Under the pieces are notes generated by a model that did no database searches, was not told the origin of the DNA, and saw nothing but the letters and a program-made list of their open reading frames with translations. The translations under genes were made by a program, and so were the position numbers. This document shows positions 1 to 8,315 of a stretch of DNA of 64,000 nt, piece after piece. Positions within the stretch are counted from its first letter, which is position 1, and every line of letters begins with the position of its first letter. The DNA is from Fibrella rubiginis (GTDB lineage: Bacteria > Bacteroidota > Bacteroidia > Cytophagales > Spirosomataceae): contig NZ_JAFMYV010000001.1 of NCBI RefSeq assembly GCF_017353185.1, positions 62,001-126,000 on the forward strand, in the 5' to 3' direction.

Positions 1-654
1 TCCTATGCCTTCCGGTTCCGGGTAGGCGAACGCTCAACGCTGTCATTGGGTCTGAACGGTGGCCTTTCGGCCTACAGCGTCCGGCTGACTGACGTAATCA
101 CTGCCCCCGGCACGTCGGGAACTGATCCTGCTTTTGCGACCAACATCAACAAGATGCTGCCCAACTTCGGCACGGGTATTTACCTGAGCAACGACCGGTC
201 CTATATCGGCGTTTCGGTGCCCCGCCTGTTGCGCAACAACCTCGGCGATTTCAATTCGGGACAAACCCGCGCCCGGCAGGCACGTCATGCCTACGCCGCG
301 GCTGGTTTTGTGGTGGGCTTAAGTCCGGCTCTGAAACTGAAACCGTCGGTGCTGGTGAAGTATGCCGAAGGTGCCCCACTTGGTTTCGACGGTAACGTGA
401 ATCTCTGGATCAATGACCGCGTAGCGATCGGCACTTCGTTGCGGAAGAACCAGTTCAACACCTGGTCTACCGAAACAACCGACGCCGTGGTGGGTATGTT
501 GGAACTGCAACTGAGCGACCAGTTCCGACTGGGTTATGCCTACGACCATACCTTTGGTTCGCTGGGCCGGTTTGCGCCAAGCTCACACGAGATCATGATC
601 CGCTACGAGTTTGGTTTTGGCAAAAATCGGATTCTTACCCCGCGTTATTTCTAA
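1..654 (+). CDS. PorP/SprF family outer membrane protein, 5' end cut by the window edge
   Basis: The frame is open from base 1, so the true start lies upstream; 217 residues remain. The visible part has the alternating strands of an outer-membrane beta-barrel and typical family phrases: GIYLSNDRSYIGVSVPRLL, a LGYAYD-like strand near the end, and a C-terminus in YEFGF...RYF, with a terminal aromatic residue as in barrel insertion signals. Family members sit in the outer membrane and support type IX secretion or surface anchoring of adhesins and gliding proteins. The next gene is a PorE-like OmpA protein, a frequent partner in Bacteroidota. A strong intrinsic terminator follows at 684. Family assignment is firm; the exact substrate is unknown and probably encoded upstream of the window. 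Confidence 0.85.
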   Translation, partial: SYAFRFRVGERSTLSLGLNGGLSAYSVRLTDVITAPGTSGTDPAFATNINKMLPNFGTGIYLSNDRSYIGVSVPRLLRNNLGDFNSGQTRARQARHAYAAAGFVVGLSPALKLKPSVLVKYAEGAPLGFDGNVNLWINDRVAIGTSLRKNQFNTWSTETTDAVVGMLELQLSDQFRLGYAYDHTFGSLGRFAPSSHEIMIRYEFGFGKNRILTPRYF

Positions 655-683
655 GAATTTCTGGCAATGTATTTGCTCTTGAC

Positions 684-720
684 GGGTATGTGCTCCTTTT
701 GTGAGCACATACCCTTTTTT
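684..720 (+). terminator. intrinsic terminator after the first PorP/SprF gene
   Basis: A perfect 12-bp stem (GGGTATGTGCTC at 684-695 with its complement at 703-714) closes a 7-nt loop and is followed at once by six T residues. It lies 29 bp after the stop codon and ends the transcript before the OmpA-family gene at 751. Confidence 0.9.
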
Positions 721-750
721 GTTGACTAACCTATCCGGTTTCTCAAAACA

Positions 751-3168
751 ATGACCGCTCGTCCTTCTATTTACCTTTGGCTGCTCTTTTGGGGGCTTTG
801 TGTGCCCGTTTTGGCCCAGAGTACACTCAAACAGGCCGATCAGCAATTTGCCCAACTAGCCTACGCCAATGCCGCTGAATTATACGAAGGCGCACTGGGT
901 CAGGCTCGATCCACCACTGAAAACGAAGTACGTAGCATTCGCTACAAACTGGGTGAATGCTACCGTCAGCTCCGCAATACGCAACAGGCCGAACGCGTAT
1001 ACCGCGATCTGGTTGGCGAAGGTAAATTGCCCACCAGCTACACCGATGCCTACCTTCATTTTGCCCAGGCACTAGCCAGCAACGGCAAATACAAAGAAGC
1101 TCAGGAAGCCTACGAAACCTTCACCAGTCTGCAAACCAGCAACCCGATAGACCCGCGCGGACCCCGGTTTTCAGCACTCTACAGTGACGTGAGTGCCCTG
1201 ACCAGCAATAGTGGCAGTTACCGCGTCGACTTTCTGGATCTCAACACCCGTAAAGCTGAATTTAGCCCCATGTATTTCCGCAACGGACTGGTGTTTGTTA
1301 CTTCGGCTGGGGCCGACAACAGCATCAGGCGGGTGTTCAACTGGGATAATTCACCTTTTCTGGACCTTTACTATGTGCCCGACATGTCGGTGTTGAAAGC
1401 CGACGATGCTGCCCGGATGGGCGGCGGCAAGTCAGGCCGTAAAGCCCTGCGGCAGCAGTCGTATCGGCTCTTGGGGCGCGACGATTTTACGGCCCGCACC
1501 GCCAACGACAGCCGCACAGTGGGTGTTTTTGGTGGAAACCAGGTGCAGGCAGGCGAAGGGTACGATATTATTCCGATGTCAGAATCGGATCAGTTTAGCC
1601 GATCGCTCAACACCAAGTATCACGAAGGTCCCGCTACGTTCAGCAGAGACGGGTCGCGGGTTATTTTCACGCGCAACAATTTCAACAACGGTCACGAACG
1701 CAAAAGCAGCGAGGGCATCAACAAGCTCAAACTATACACCGCCAAACAGACCAGTGGTGCCTGGAGCGACATCGAAGAGATGCCCTTCAACAGCGATGAG
1801 TATTCAACGGGTCACCCCACACTTACCGCCGACAACCTAACGCTTTACTTCGCCTCCGACATGCCTGGTGGTTTTGGTGGCACTGATATTTACAGTTCAC
1901 GCTGGGATGGTAACCGCTGGTCAGCACCGGTCAATATGGGGGCGGCTGTCAATTCAAAAGGCAATGAGTTATTTCCGTTCGTCGACGAAAAAAATAACCT
2001 TTACTTCTCATCAGATGGTCTACCCGGACTGGGTGATCTCGACGTGTTTTTTGCGCAGATAAGCCCTAGCGGCAAGGCTACGGGCGTGGTGCGCAATTTG
2101 GGCGAACCCATTAACTCCGCCAAAGATGATTTCGGCATTATCACCGACGGCGACCGGAAAGGCGGCTTTTTTAGCAGTAACCGCAAAAACGGTGGCGCCG
2201 ACGACGACATCTACCGGTTCAAGCGCGAAGGTTCACTGTACCCTTGCCGCCAGTTGACGGTGGCCCTTTTCGACGCGCAAACCCATGAGCCGCTACCCAA
2301 CACGCCCATCATAGTGCAGGGCGGTGAACCTGGTAACGACCACAAAGCCTTACAAACCGACGCCAAGGGTAACATTCGCCTATGCGTTAACGACGAAAGT
2401 GACCTGCTCTTTACTGCGTCCCATACGGGTTATCTAGCCAGTAAAGTAGGCTTCTCGACCCGAAATTTACAGGACGATCTACCTTCGCGCCTTGATATGG
2501 CCCTAACGAAGCCCACGCTGATGTCGGCCGCGGCGGGTACCACCACCGGCGAAATACGCGATGTGAACGGCCACGTAGTGAGCCAGAAAGATGGCAAAGC
2601 CCTCGGCTCGGTTAAGGTAGTGCTCATTAATCAGTGTGATGGTTCCCGGCAGGAAGTCTACTCCGACGCTGACGGTAATTACAGCTTTTCATCAGTGGCG
2701 GGCTGCGAATACCTGATCGAAGGAGCCAAAGACCGCATGGCCACTAAAGGCGGACGGGTGCGTAAAGATGGTACCGGCGACACGAAACTATTGATGTTCA
2801 GCGCGGGTGATATAATGCGGATCGAAGACATCTACTACGACCTCAACAAAGCCGAAATCCGCTCTGACGCCGCCACCGAACTGGATAAACTGGTAGCATT
2901 GCTTACCAAATACCCCGACATGAAAATTGAGATGCGGTCGCACACCGATAGCCGGGCCACTACACAGTACAACAAGCGGCTCTCCGGCAACCGGGCTACT
3001 GCTGCCATCAATTACATGGCTTCCAAGGGTATTGCCAGGCGGCGTTTGCGGGCCAAAGGCTATGGCGAATCAGCCCTGGTTAATGGCTGTGCCGACGGTG
3101 TGGACTGCACCGAAGAGCAACATCAGCAAAACCGCCGTACCGAGATTAAGATCTTGACGGTGGAGTAG
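751..3168 (+). CDS. PorE-like OmpA family protein (TPR, WD40-like propeller, CRD, OmpA_C)
   Basis: 805 residues. It starts with a signal peptide (hydrophobic core LWLLFWGLCVPVLA, cleavage after AQ). Then come TPR-like helices (about 25-130), a PD40/WD40-like propeller (about 150-490; phrases such as LTADNLTLYFASDMPGG), two carboxypeptidase-regulatory-like beta domains (about 500-585 and 625-685) and a C-terminal OmpA peptidoglycan-binding domain (about 690-805; IYYDLNKAEI, SHTDSR, NRRTEIKI). This is the domain order of PorE, which links the type IX secretion ring to peptidoglycan. Unlike PorE of Porphyromonas, the signal peptide shows no lipobox, so it is probably a soluble periplasmic or surface protein. 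PorP/SprF genes on both sides support an envelope or secretion role. Which substrate or ring it serves is inference. Confidence 0.85.
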   Translation: MTARPSIYLWLLFWGLCVPVLAQSTLKQADQQFAQLAYANAAELYEGALGQARSTTENEVRSIRYKLGECYRQLRNTQQAERVYRDLVGEGKLPTSYTDAYLHFAQALASNGKYKEAQEAYETFTSLQTSNPIDPRGPRFSALYSDVSALTSNSGSYRVDFLDLNTRKAEFSPMYFRNGLVFVTSAGADNSIRRVFNWDNSPFLDLYYVPDMSVLKADDAARMGGGKSGRKALRQQSYRLLGRDDFTARTANDSRTVGVFGGNQVQAGEGYDIIPMSESDQFSRSLNTKYHEGPATFSRDGSRVIFTRNNFNNGHERKSSEGINKLKLYTAKQTSGAWSDIEEMPFNSDEYSTGHPTLTADNLTLYFASDMPGGFGGTDIYSSRWDGNRWSAPVNMGAAVNSKGNELFPFVDEKNNLYFSSDGLPGLGDLDVFFAQISPSGKATGVVRNLGEPINSAKDDFGIITDGDRKGGFFSSNRKNGGADDDIYRFKREGSLYPCRQLTVALFDAQTHEPLPNTPIIVQGGEPGNDHKALQTDAKGNIRLCVNDESDLLFTASHTGYLASKVGFSTRNLQDDLPSRLDMALTKPTLMSAAAGTTTGEIRDVNGHVVSQKDGKALGSVKVVLINQCDGSRQEVYSDADGNYSFSSVAGCEYLIEGAKDRMATKGGRVRKDGTGDTKLLMFSAGDIMRIEDIYYDLNKAEIRSDAATELDKLVALLTKYPDMKIEMRSHTDSRATTQYNKRLSGNRATAAINYMASKGIARRRLRAKGYGESALVNGCADGVDCTEEQHQQNRRTEIKILTVE

Positions 3169-3174
3169 AGATAA

Positions 3175-3320
3175 GAGCGTAGGGGCCATAGAGCACAGGG
3201 CGATGCCCCATGCTCTGGATAACGCCCCTTCAGGGCTTAAGCGCAGACAGTCTAGATAGCCCTGAAGGGGCGTTATCCAGAGCATGGGGCATCGCCCTGT
3301 GCTCTATGGCCCCTACGCTC
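3175..3320. repeat. 63-bp perfect inverted repeat
   Basis: Arms 3175-3237 and 3258-3320 are exact reverse complements over all 63 bases with a 20-base loop. It begins 6 bp after the OmpA-family stop codon. Because of the symmetry both strands carry short ORFs starting with the same peptide (MLWITPLQG), which I do not regard as genes. Transcribed, it would form an extremely stable hairpin. No T-tract follows the stem, though the sequence after it is rich in pyrimidines. Confidence 0.97.
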
Positions 3321-3346
3321 TTTCACTCTCTGCTCTATCCTCCACG

Positions 3347-3388
3347 CTTCTTGTCTCTTGCTTCTTATCTCTTGCTTCTCATCTCTTG
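3347..3388. repeat. pyrimidine-rich tandem array of six 7-bp units
   Basis: Three copies of a 14-bp unit (consensus CTTCTTRTCTCTTG), each made of two related heptamers, lie just downstream of the 63-bp inverted repeat and before the second PorP/SprF gene. The 12-mer CTCTTGCTTCTT (3355-3366) recurs at 60072-60083 in another intergenic hairpin. No complementary arm is seen here. Confidence 0.85.
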
Positions 3389-3435
3389 GCTCACTGCTTT
3401 TAGGAAAATAGCCGTGGAAAAAGCAACTTGCAGCA

Positions 3436-4395
3436 ATGGGAAAGCTCGTACCTCACATCATACGCATCTGGTTGCTAACTGGCTTTTTGGTAGGTCTTGT
3501 AGGGCATAGCCGCGTGATGGCGCAGAAAGAGGTACTCTACGCGCAGTACCTAACCAACCCAATGGCTATCAATCCCGCGCTGGCTGGTGTACGTGAGGAC
3601 TTTAGCATGACGCTGGCTTTTCGCGGGCGGCTGTTCAGCTTTCTCAACCGCAGTGCCGGGCAGATTGCCGCCCCTATCACCCAAACTTTCGCGGGCGACG
3701 GGCAACTGGGTACGGGGCCTTTCGGTCTGGGCCTGCAAATCCTCAACGACCGTAACAGCGCTCTGGGTCTGGGCCTGATCTGTCTGGGCAGTAACCTGTC
3801 GTATCGCGTTGATCTGCCTAACCTTGCCAAATTGTATCTGGGTGCGCAGCTAGGAGCCAATATCCTGCCTATCACCGACCTGACCAGTAGTGTCAACACC
3901 AGCACGGTACTGTTTAGCTATGGAGCCGGATTGTATTACGATGCTGAACACGTGTTTGCGGGCTTGTCGGTGCCCGAACTGGGTCGCAGTGCCAAAAGCC
4001 TGCTGGGCTTGCCGCAGTTTACGGTAAACCACCCTGTTTTTGCCCAGCTGGGTGGCAAATTCGATCTCTCCGACGACCTTCGGCTACTGCCGTCTGTGCT
4101 GCTGACCCAAACCGATGGGTACCCCCTGGCCTATGACCTCAATGCTAAACTCTGGTATGCTCAACGGGCTGCCATAGGGGTGTCGGTGCGGCAGAACAAT
4201 GTCTTCTATTACAAGGGACCGGTCAGCTACGTACAGGCCTCACTTGATTACCAATTGTCGCAAAATATCCGGCTGGGATATACTTTCAACTCTACTGCAC
4301 CCGAAGCGGCACCGAATTCGTTTCAGCCGCAGATACACGAACTTATTTTTCGCTTTACACCCAACCCTAACCAACTTCGGTTCTCCTACTTTTAG
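3436..4395 (+). CDS. PorP/SprF family type IX secretion membrane protein
   Basis: 319 residues, complete. The N-terminus has a signal peptide (core WLLTGFLVGLVG, cleavage near VMAQ) and then the family signature: YAQYLTNPMAINPALAG. Repeated amphipathic strands follow, and the protein ends NQLRFSYF with a terminal phenylalanine as in outer-membrane barrels. The family supports type IX secretion and anchoring of surface proteins; SprF serves the gliding adhesin SprB in Flavobacterium. It is a diverged paralogue of the partial protein at 1-654. The AAA ATPase gene starts only 6 bp after its stop, so the two are probably co-transcribed. Start chosen because the signal peptide begins there. Confidence 0.9.
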   Translation: MGKLVPHIIRIWLLTGFLVGLVGHSRVMAQKEVLYAQYLTNPMAINPALAGVREDFSMTLAFRGRLFSFLNRSAGQIAAPITQTFAGDGQLGTGPFGLGLQILNDRNSALGLGLICLGSNLSYRVDLPNLAKLYLGAQLGANILPITDLTSSVNTSTVLFSYGAGLYYDAEHVFAGLSVPELGRSAKSLLGLPQFTVNHPVFAQLGGKFDLSDDLRLLPSVLLTQTDGYPLAYDLNAKLWYAQRAAIGVSVRQNNVFYYKGPVSYVQASLDYQLSQNIRLGYTFNSTAPEAAPNSFQPQIHELIFRFTPNPNQLRFSYF

Positions 4396-4401
4396 CCTCG
4401 T

Positions 4402-5454
4402 ATGTCGAACCAACGAACCATTAATGACCTGTTCATTACCCACGATCTGGACCGTGAGTTTCCACTGGCGGCCTATTTCGTGCATACGTATGGTCATTAT
4501 CCAAACTACCTGTTCACCCACGAAGACTATAAAGCCGATCTACATCAGTGGCTGTTGAGCCGCGGCTTTGCGGTCATCAATCAGTCGGTTCGGCTCTCGA
4601 AAGAAGGTTTCCGGAACAATGGTCGCATCTATCAACACCCCGACGGCGTGATGCTGGAGGGTGAGTTCATTGCCGATTCCTACTGCCGCCTGTCGGGGTT
4701 CTTCCAGACAGAAGCAGCTCTTCATACTACCCTGGCAGGTATTGAAGACCTGATCTACGAACACGAACCAGAGCAGACGCATATATACCTTATTCAGAGT
4801 GGGTTAGGTGGTCTTCATACGGAACGGGTGGATATTCAGCCGCCCGAAATTGACCTGGACCTTTATTACAATGATGGTTTTGTTGATGTGCATGACCGAC
4901 TGGTGGCCCTGCTAAACCGCCCCAAATACAAGGGACTGATTTTGCTGCATGGCGAACCCGGCACTGGCAAAACGACCTATATCAAATACCTCAGTTCGCA
5001 AGTGCGCAAGAACATGTTGATTCTGCCGCCCTACATGACCAACTACCTCACGTCGCCGGATCTGATCCCGTTTTTGCTTGAACAGCGCGATTCGGTGCTC
5101 ATCATAGAAGACGCCGAACGCATTCTACAGGCCCGCGAAGCTGGTGGGGATACCAACAGCGTGTCGAATATTTTGAACCTGACCGACGGCCTGCTGGCCG
5201 ATTGCCTGCACATTCAGATCATCGCCACCTTCAACGCAAACAAGAGCCTGCTCGACAAGGCCCTGCTCCGCAAGGGCCGCCTTATGGTCGACTATGCGTT
5301 TGGCAAGCTAGCCACGCCAAAAGCCAACGCGCTGATGTCGTCGCTGGGGGTGAATTACCACACCGACGTGCCTATGACACTGGCCGATATTTTCAATACG
5401 GAAGAGCAAACCATCTCCGGCGACCGCGTGGAAGGGGTCCGGGTTGGTTTTTAA
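4402..5454 (+). CDS. AAA family ATPase
   Basis: 350 residues. The N-terminal half (1-150) has no motif I recognise. The C-terminal half is a AAA core: Walker A GEPGTGKTT at 184-192, Walker B SVLIIEDAE near 232-240, a sensor-1-like IIATFNA strand, and an arginine-finger-like LLRKGRL. The pattern resembles BCS1/FtsH-type AAA proteins. No transmembrane segment is evident, so it is probably cytoplasmic. It lies 6 bp behind a PorP/SprF gene, which suggests co-expression, but a mechanistic link to secretion is only inference. The substrate is unknown. Confidence 0.85.
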   Translation: MSNQRTINDLFITHDLDREFPLAAYFVHTYGHYPNYLFTHEDYKADLHQWLLSRGFAVINQSVRLSKEGFRNNGRIYQHPDGVMLEGEFIADSYCRLSGFFQTEAALHTTLAGIEDLIYEHEPEQTHIYLIQSGLGGLHTERVDIQPPEIDLDLYYNDGFVDVHDRLVALLNRPKYKGLILLHGEPGTGKTTYIKYLSSQVRKNMLILPPYMTNYLTSPDLIPFLLEQRDSVLIIEDAERILQAREAGGDTNSVSNILNLTDGLLADCLHIQIIATFNANKSLLDKALLRKGRLMVDYAFGKLATPKANALMSSLGVNYHTDVPMTLADIFNTEEQTISGDRVEGVRVGF

Positions 5455-5823
5455 GGTCTGGGCCTGGGAGTAGCCGTCCAAACCCAAAAACCGGGTTTAT
5501 CGCTTTCAATCAACGTGGCCGTGACATGCCAGATGACCAGAACGGTTGCCGTAGAAGTGTACGTAAGCGGCAACATAATGAGGCTGTTTAAAAAAGGCTG
5601 CTAGTAGTAACCGTTCATCTATCAAAAACTTTGCCTTATTCTATTGTAGGGCCTTCGTTAACGAATAATCTGATCGTGTAGCCCGCCAAATTATACATAC
5701 TCTCTCGTTTTATGTACCTACACTAAACTTGGTTAAATGGGATATGTTGATCAGATTAGTCGTTTAATTTAGGCACGTTCTTTGTTAACCGCTTTCTGAA
5801 ATGCCAATGCTCTTAGAAAGCCG

Positions 5824-5831
5824 TACCTTTG
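5824..5831 (+). promoter_or_regulatory. Bacteroidota -7 box for the aminotransferase gene
   Basis: TACCTTTG fits the TAnnTTTG -7 consensus of the Bacteroidota primary sigma factor and lies 44 bp before the start codon. A TTTG-type -33 element is not obvious. The leader between box and start is largely taken up by the hairpin at 5837-5870. Confidence 0.6.
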
Positions 5832-5836
5832 CCTGA

Positions 5837-5870
5837 CCCGTACAGCCCTGATAGACTGCACGGGTTTTTT
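5837..5870 (+). terminator. leader hairpin with T6, possible attenuator
   Basis: CCCGTACAG (5837-5845) pairs with CTGCACGGG (5856-5864) with one mismatch, followed by six T residues (5865-5870). The start codon of the aminotransferase is at 5876. It lies downstream of the -7 box at 5824, so it would form in the nascent leader rather than end an upstream gene. Attenuation is inference. Confidence 0.55.
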
Positions 5871-5875
5871 GTACC

Positions 5876-7090
5876 ATGGACATTCGCAAATCGGACCGGC
5901 TTACCCATCTCAAATACGACATCAGAGGGCCGGTATATGAAAAATCGCTCGAATTAGAGAGTCAGGGTTATAAAATCATCAGCCTCAATATTGGTAATCC
6001 AGCGTCGTTTGGTTTCGACACGCCCGATGAGATCGTGCATGACATGATCCTGAACATCCGCAACGCGCAGGGCTACGCCGACTCACGGGGGTTGTTTTCT
6101 GCCCGCAAGGCGGTGATGCACTATACCCAAGACCTGGGCTTGCCGGGCGTCACGATTCAGGATATTTACATCGGCAATGGTGTGAGCGAACTGATCTTGC
6201 TCTCGATGCAGGCGCTCATTAACGAAGGCGATGAAGTACTGGTACCCTCTCCCGACTACCCGCTCTGGACAACCTCAGTGGCTCTTTGTGGCGGCAAACC
6301 AGTGCATTACCGTTGCGAGGAAGAGAACGGCTGGAATCCCAATCTGGACGATATTGAAAGCAAGATCACCAGCCGTACCCGTGCCGTGGTGATGATCAAT
6401 CCCAACAATCCAACCGGGGCGGTCTATGATAAACCGGTGCTGGAAGGGCTGGCCCGCATTGCCGAAAAGCATGAGCTCATTGTTTTCTCCGACGAGATCT
6501 ACGACAAAATTCTCTACGATGATGCCGTCCACCACCCCATGGCCCGGTTCGTGCACGACACGCTGTGCATTACCATGAGCGGCCTGTCCAAAAATTACCG
6601 GGCGGCAGGATTTCGGGGCGGGTGGCTGGTGCTGACCGGGGCCAAGCACAAAGCGCAGTCTTATATTGAGGGGCTGACGCTGCTGGCCAGCTTGCGGCTT
6701 TGTGCCAACGTACCCACGCAGTACGCCATCCAGACGGCGTTGGGTGGCTACCAGAGCATTCATGATCTGGTGCTTCCCACAGGACGGCTCTACCGGCAAA
6801 TCAAGCTGGCCTACGACCGCATGGTAGCCATACCAGGCATTAGCTGCACCCCACCCAAAGGAGCGCTGTACATTTTTCCGAAGATTGATCTAAACCGGTT
6901 CAACATCAAAGACGACAATGAGTTTGTCTACGACCTGCTCACGGAGCAAAAAGTATTGGTCGTGGCCGGGCAGGGTTTCAACTACAGCACCCCCGATCAT
7001 TTTCGCATTGTGTGCCTGCCCAACGTCGACGAATTAACCATCGCCCTCGACCGCATTGAGGCATTTTTGGAAAGCAGACGGAAGGTTTAA
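5876..7090 (+). CDS. PLP-dependent aminotransferase, class I/II (AlaA/AspC-like)
   Basis: 404 residues, a normal length for fold-type I aminotransferases. Visible motifs are the cofactor region YIGNGVSELI, substrate and PLP contacts NPNNPTGAV and SDEIYDKI, the Schiff-base lysine K239 in MSGLSKNYRAAGFRGGW, and the C-terminal FRIVCLP arginine that binds the substrate carboxylate. The sequence is closest in style to glutamate-pyruvate (AlaA) aminotransferases, but specificity cannot be fixed from sequence alone. The enzyme is cytoplasmic. The gene has its own promoter at 5824 and converges with the glycosyltransferase gene ending at 7104. Confidence 0.9.
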   Translation: MDIRKSDRLTHLKYDIRGPVYEKSLELESQGYKIISLNIGNPASFGFDTPDEIVHDMILNIRNAQGYADSRGLFSARKAVMHYTQDLGLPGVTIQDIYIGNGVSELILLSMQALINEGDEVLVPSPDYPLWTTSVALCGGKPVHYRCEEENGWNPNLDDIESKITSRTRAVVMINPNNPTGAVYDKPVLEGLARIAEKHELIVFSDEIYDKILYDDAVHHPMARFVHDTLCITMSGLSKNYRAAGFRGGWLVLTGAKHKAQSYIEGLTLLASLRLCANVPTQYAIQTALGGYQSIHDLVLPTGRLYRQIKLAYDRMVAIPGISCTPPKGALYIFPKIDLNRFNIKDDNEFVYDLLTEQKVLVVAGQGFNYSTPDHFRIVCLPNVDELTIALDRIEAFLESRRKV

Positions 7091-7103
7091 CGTTAACCCT
7101 AAA

Positions 7104-8315
7104 TTACGCTTCCACTACCATCTGCTCTTGCCTGACTGTACTCTTGAAAGAGGCGGTTTTAAGAATTTGATCAGCTAACGATTGAATGATCGATTGCCGC
7201 CCAAACTGCGCTATAAATGCCGCCCGCGTTTCGGTATGGTAAGGCGTTGTTTGCAGGTAATGAGTTAGTTCAGGGGCATCACCAGGGCTGAAAACAAAGC
7301 TATTCGAAATGTGTTGGCGCACAAAGTGAGCCGCATAGCCTGCCACCCCCGCCAGTACGGGCTTATCGGTGGCGGCGTATTCAAACAGTTTAGAGGGAAG
7401 ACACCGCTCAAACGCCCGTAGGTTGTTGAGGTGCAGAAATAAATAGTCGGCCTGTTCGTATTCGGCCAACAATGCGGCGCGGTTCATGGGTGGGCGAATG
7501 TCTACGTTGGTAAGCTGCGCATCGGCCACCGCTTTTTCAAGCTTGTGTTTAGTGCCACCATCGCCGATGATGACAAACCGAAAGCCAGTACCCAATGTCT
7601 TGGCAGTGTCTGGAATGATCTTTTCCAGTCCCTGTCCGTCGCCGATGTTACCCGCGTAGAGTATCGTGCGCACCCCTGATTTAGCCGCGGCCACAGGGGT
7701 AGCCAGGCGTAGAAAAGGGGCATCAATGCCGTTGGTAAAATAGCTGTATGTGGCCTGTGGATACTCGCTGAAATAATCGCCGAAACCCTCCGAAACCAGG
7801 TTAATGTGGCTTGCATACCCAAACGTGTATTTCTCAACGGCTTTCAGCGTTGGGGCCAGGCCAAGCCAGGCTACCGGGTTTTTGAGCAACTCCAGGATGT
7901 TTTCGCGGAAAAGGTCCCGGATGTCCAGAATAAGCGGCACCCGTCGCTGTCGGGCCAGATAAGCCCCCAAGAAAGCCGAAAACAACCGCGACGATGAGGC
8001 CACAACTACATCATAACTTTCGTTGCGGGTAAGGGTCAGCGCCTGCCTGTAAAACTGCACGTAGGACTTGATCTGGTCGGCAAAACCACTGGCGTGCCCC
8101 GGCACCGACACGCGGTCTATGCGGAGGTTGCCGTGCTGTTCGCTGGGCAGCGCCTCGGCCCGAAAGGAGGCGTATCGGTTTGGCTGCGTGGTGATCACAT
8201 GCACCGTGCCCGACTCCCCAATTTGCCGGGCCAACTCATAAGCCAGTGGTGTGTTGCGGAAAGAGCCCGCGCTGAGGTCTGGTTCGAAATAATAAGTAAG
8301 GAGAAGTAATTTCAT
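7104..8315 (-). CDS. glycosyltransferase family 4 (WbuB-like)
   Basis: 403 residues. GT-B fold: N-terminal acceptor domain starting MKLLLLTYYFEPD, interdomain TILYAGNIGDGQGLE, and a donor site including CLPSKLFEYAATDKPVLAG, the E-x7-E-like region of GT4 enzymes. It probably transfers a sugar from a nucleotide donor to the lipid-linked repeat unit on the cytoplasmic face. Its start overlaps the stop of the upstream heparinase-like gene by one base (TAATG), which points to translational coupling. It is the last gene of the minus-strand polysaccharide cluster. Confidence 0.88.
   Translation of the reverse strand: MKLLLLTYYFEPDLSAGSFRNTPLAYELARQIGESGTVHVITTQPNRYASFRAEALPSEQHGNLRIDRVSVPGHASGFADQIKSYVQFYRQALTLTRNESYDVVVASSSRLFSAFLGAYLARQRRVPLILDIRDLFRENILELLKNPVAWLGLAPTLKAVEKYTFGYASHINLVSEGFGDYFSEYPQATYSYFTNGIDAPFLRLATPVAAAKSGVRTILYAGNIGDGQGLEKIIPDTAKTLGTGFRFVIIGDGGTKHKLEKAVADAQLTNVDIRPPMNRAALLAEYEQADYLFLHLNNLRAFERCLPSKLFEYAATDKPVLAGVAGYAAHFVRQHISNSFVFSPGDAPELTHYLQTTPYHTETRAAFIAQFGRQSIIQSLADQILKTASFKSTVRQEQMVVEA

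Larger units (their letters stand above)
5455..5875. other. 421-bp intergenic region
   Basis: No credible gene. After the ATPase stop there is a weak hairpin (AAACCC/GGGTTT near 5480-5500), a 7-bp stem (GTTGCCG 5545-5551 with CGGCAAC 5568-5574), and a perfect 12-bp palindrome TTCGTTAACGAA at 5654-5665. The part from about 5580 to 5830 is clearly AT-richer than its surroundings. A promoter and a terminator-like leader hairpin for the aminotransferase lie at the 3' end and are listed separately. Confidence 0.6.

Noticed and set aside
3070..3509. Two ORFs, one on each strand, with the same N-terminal peptide (MLWITPLQG)
   Set aside because: The identity is a necessary result of the 63-bp perfect inverted repeat; the frames overlap real genes and have no family character.
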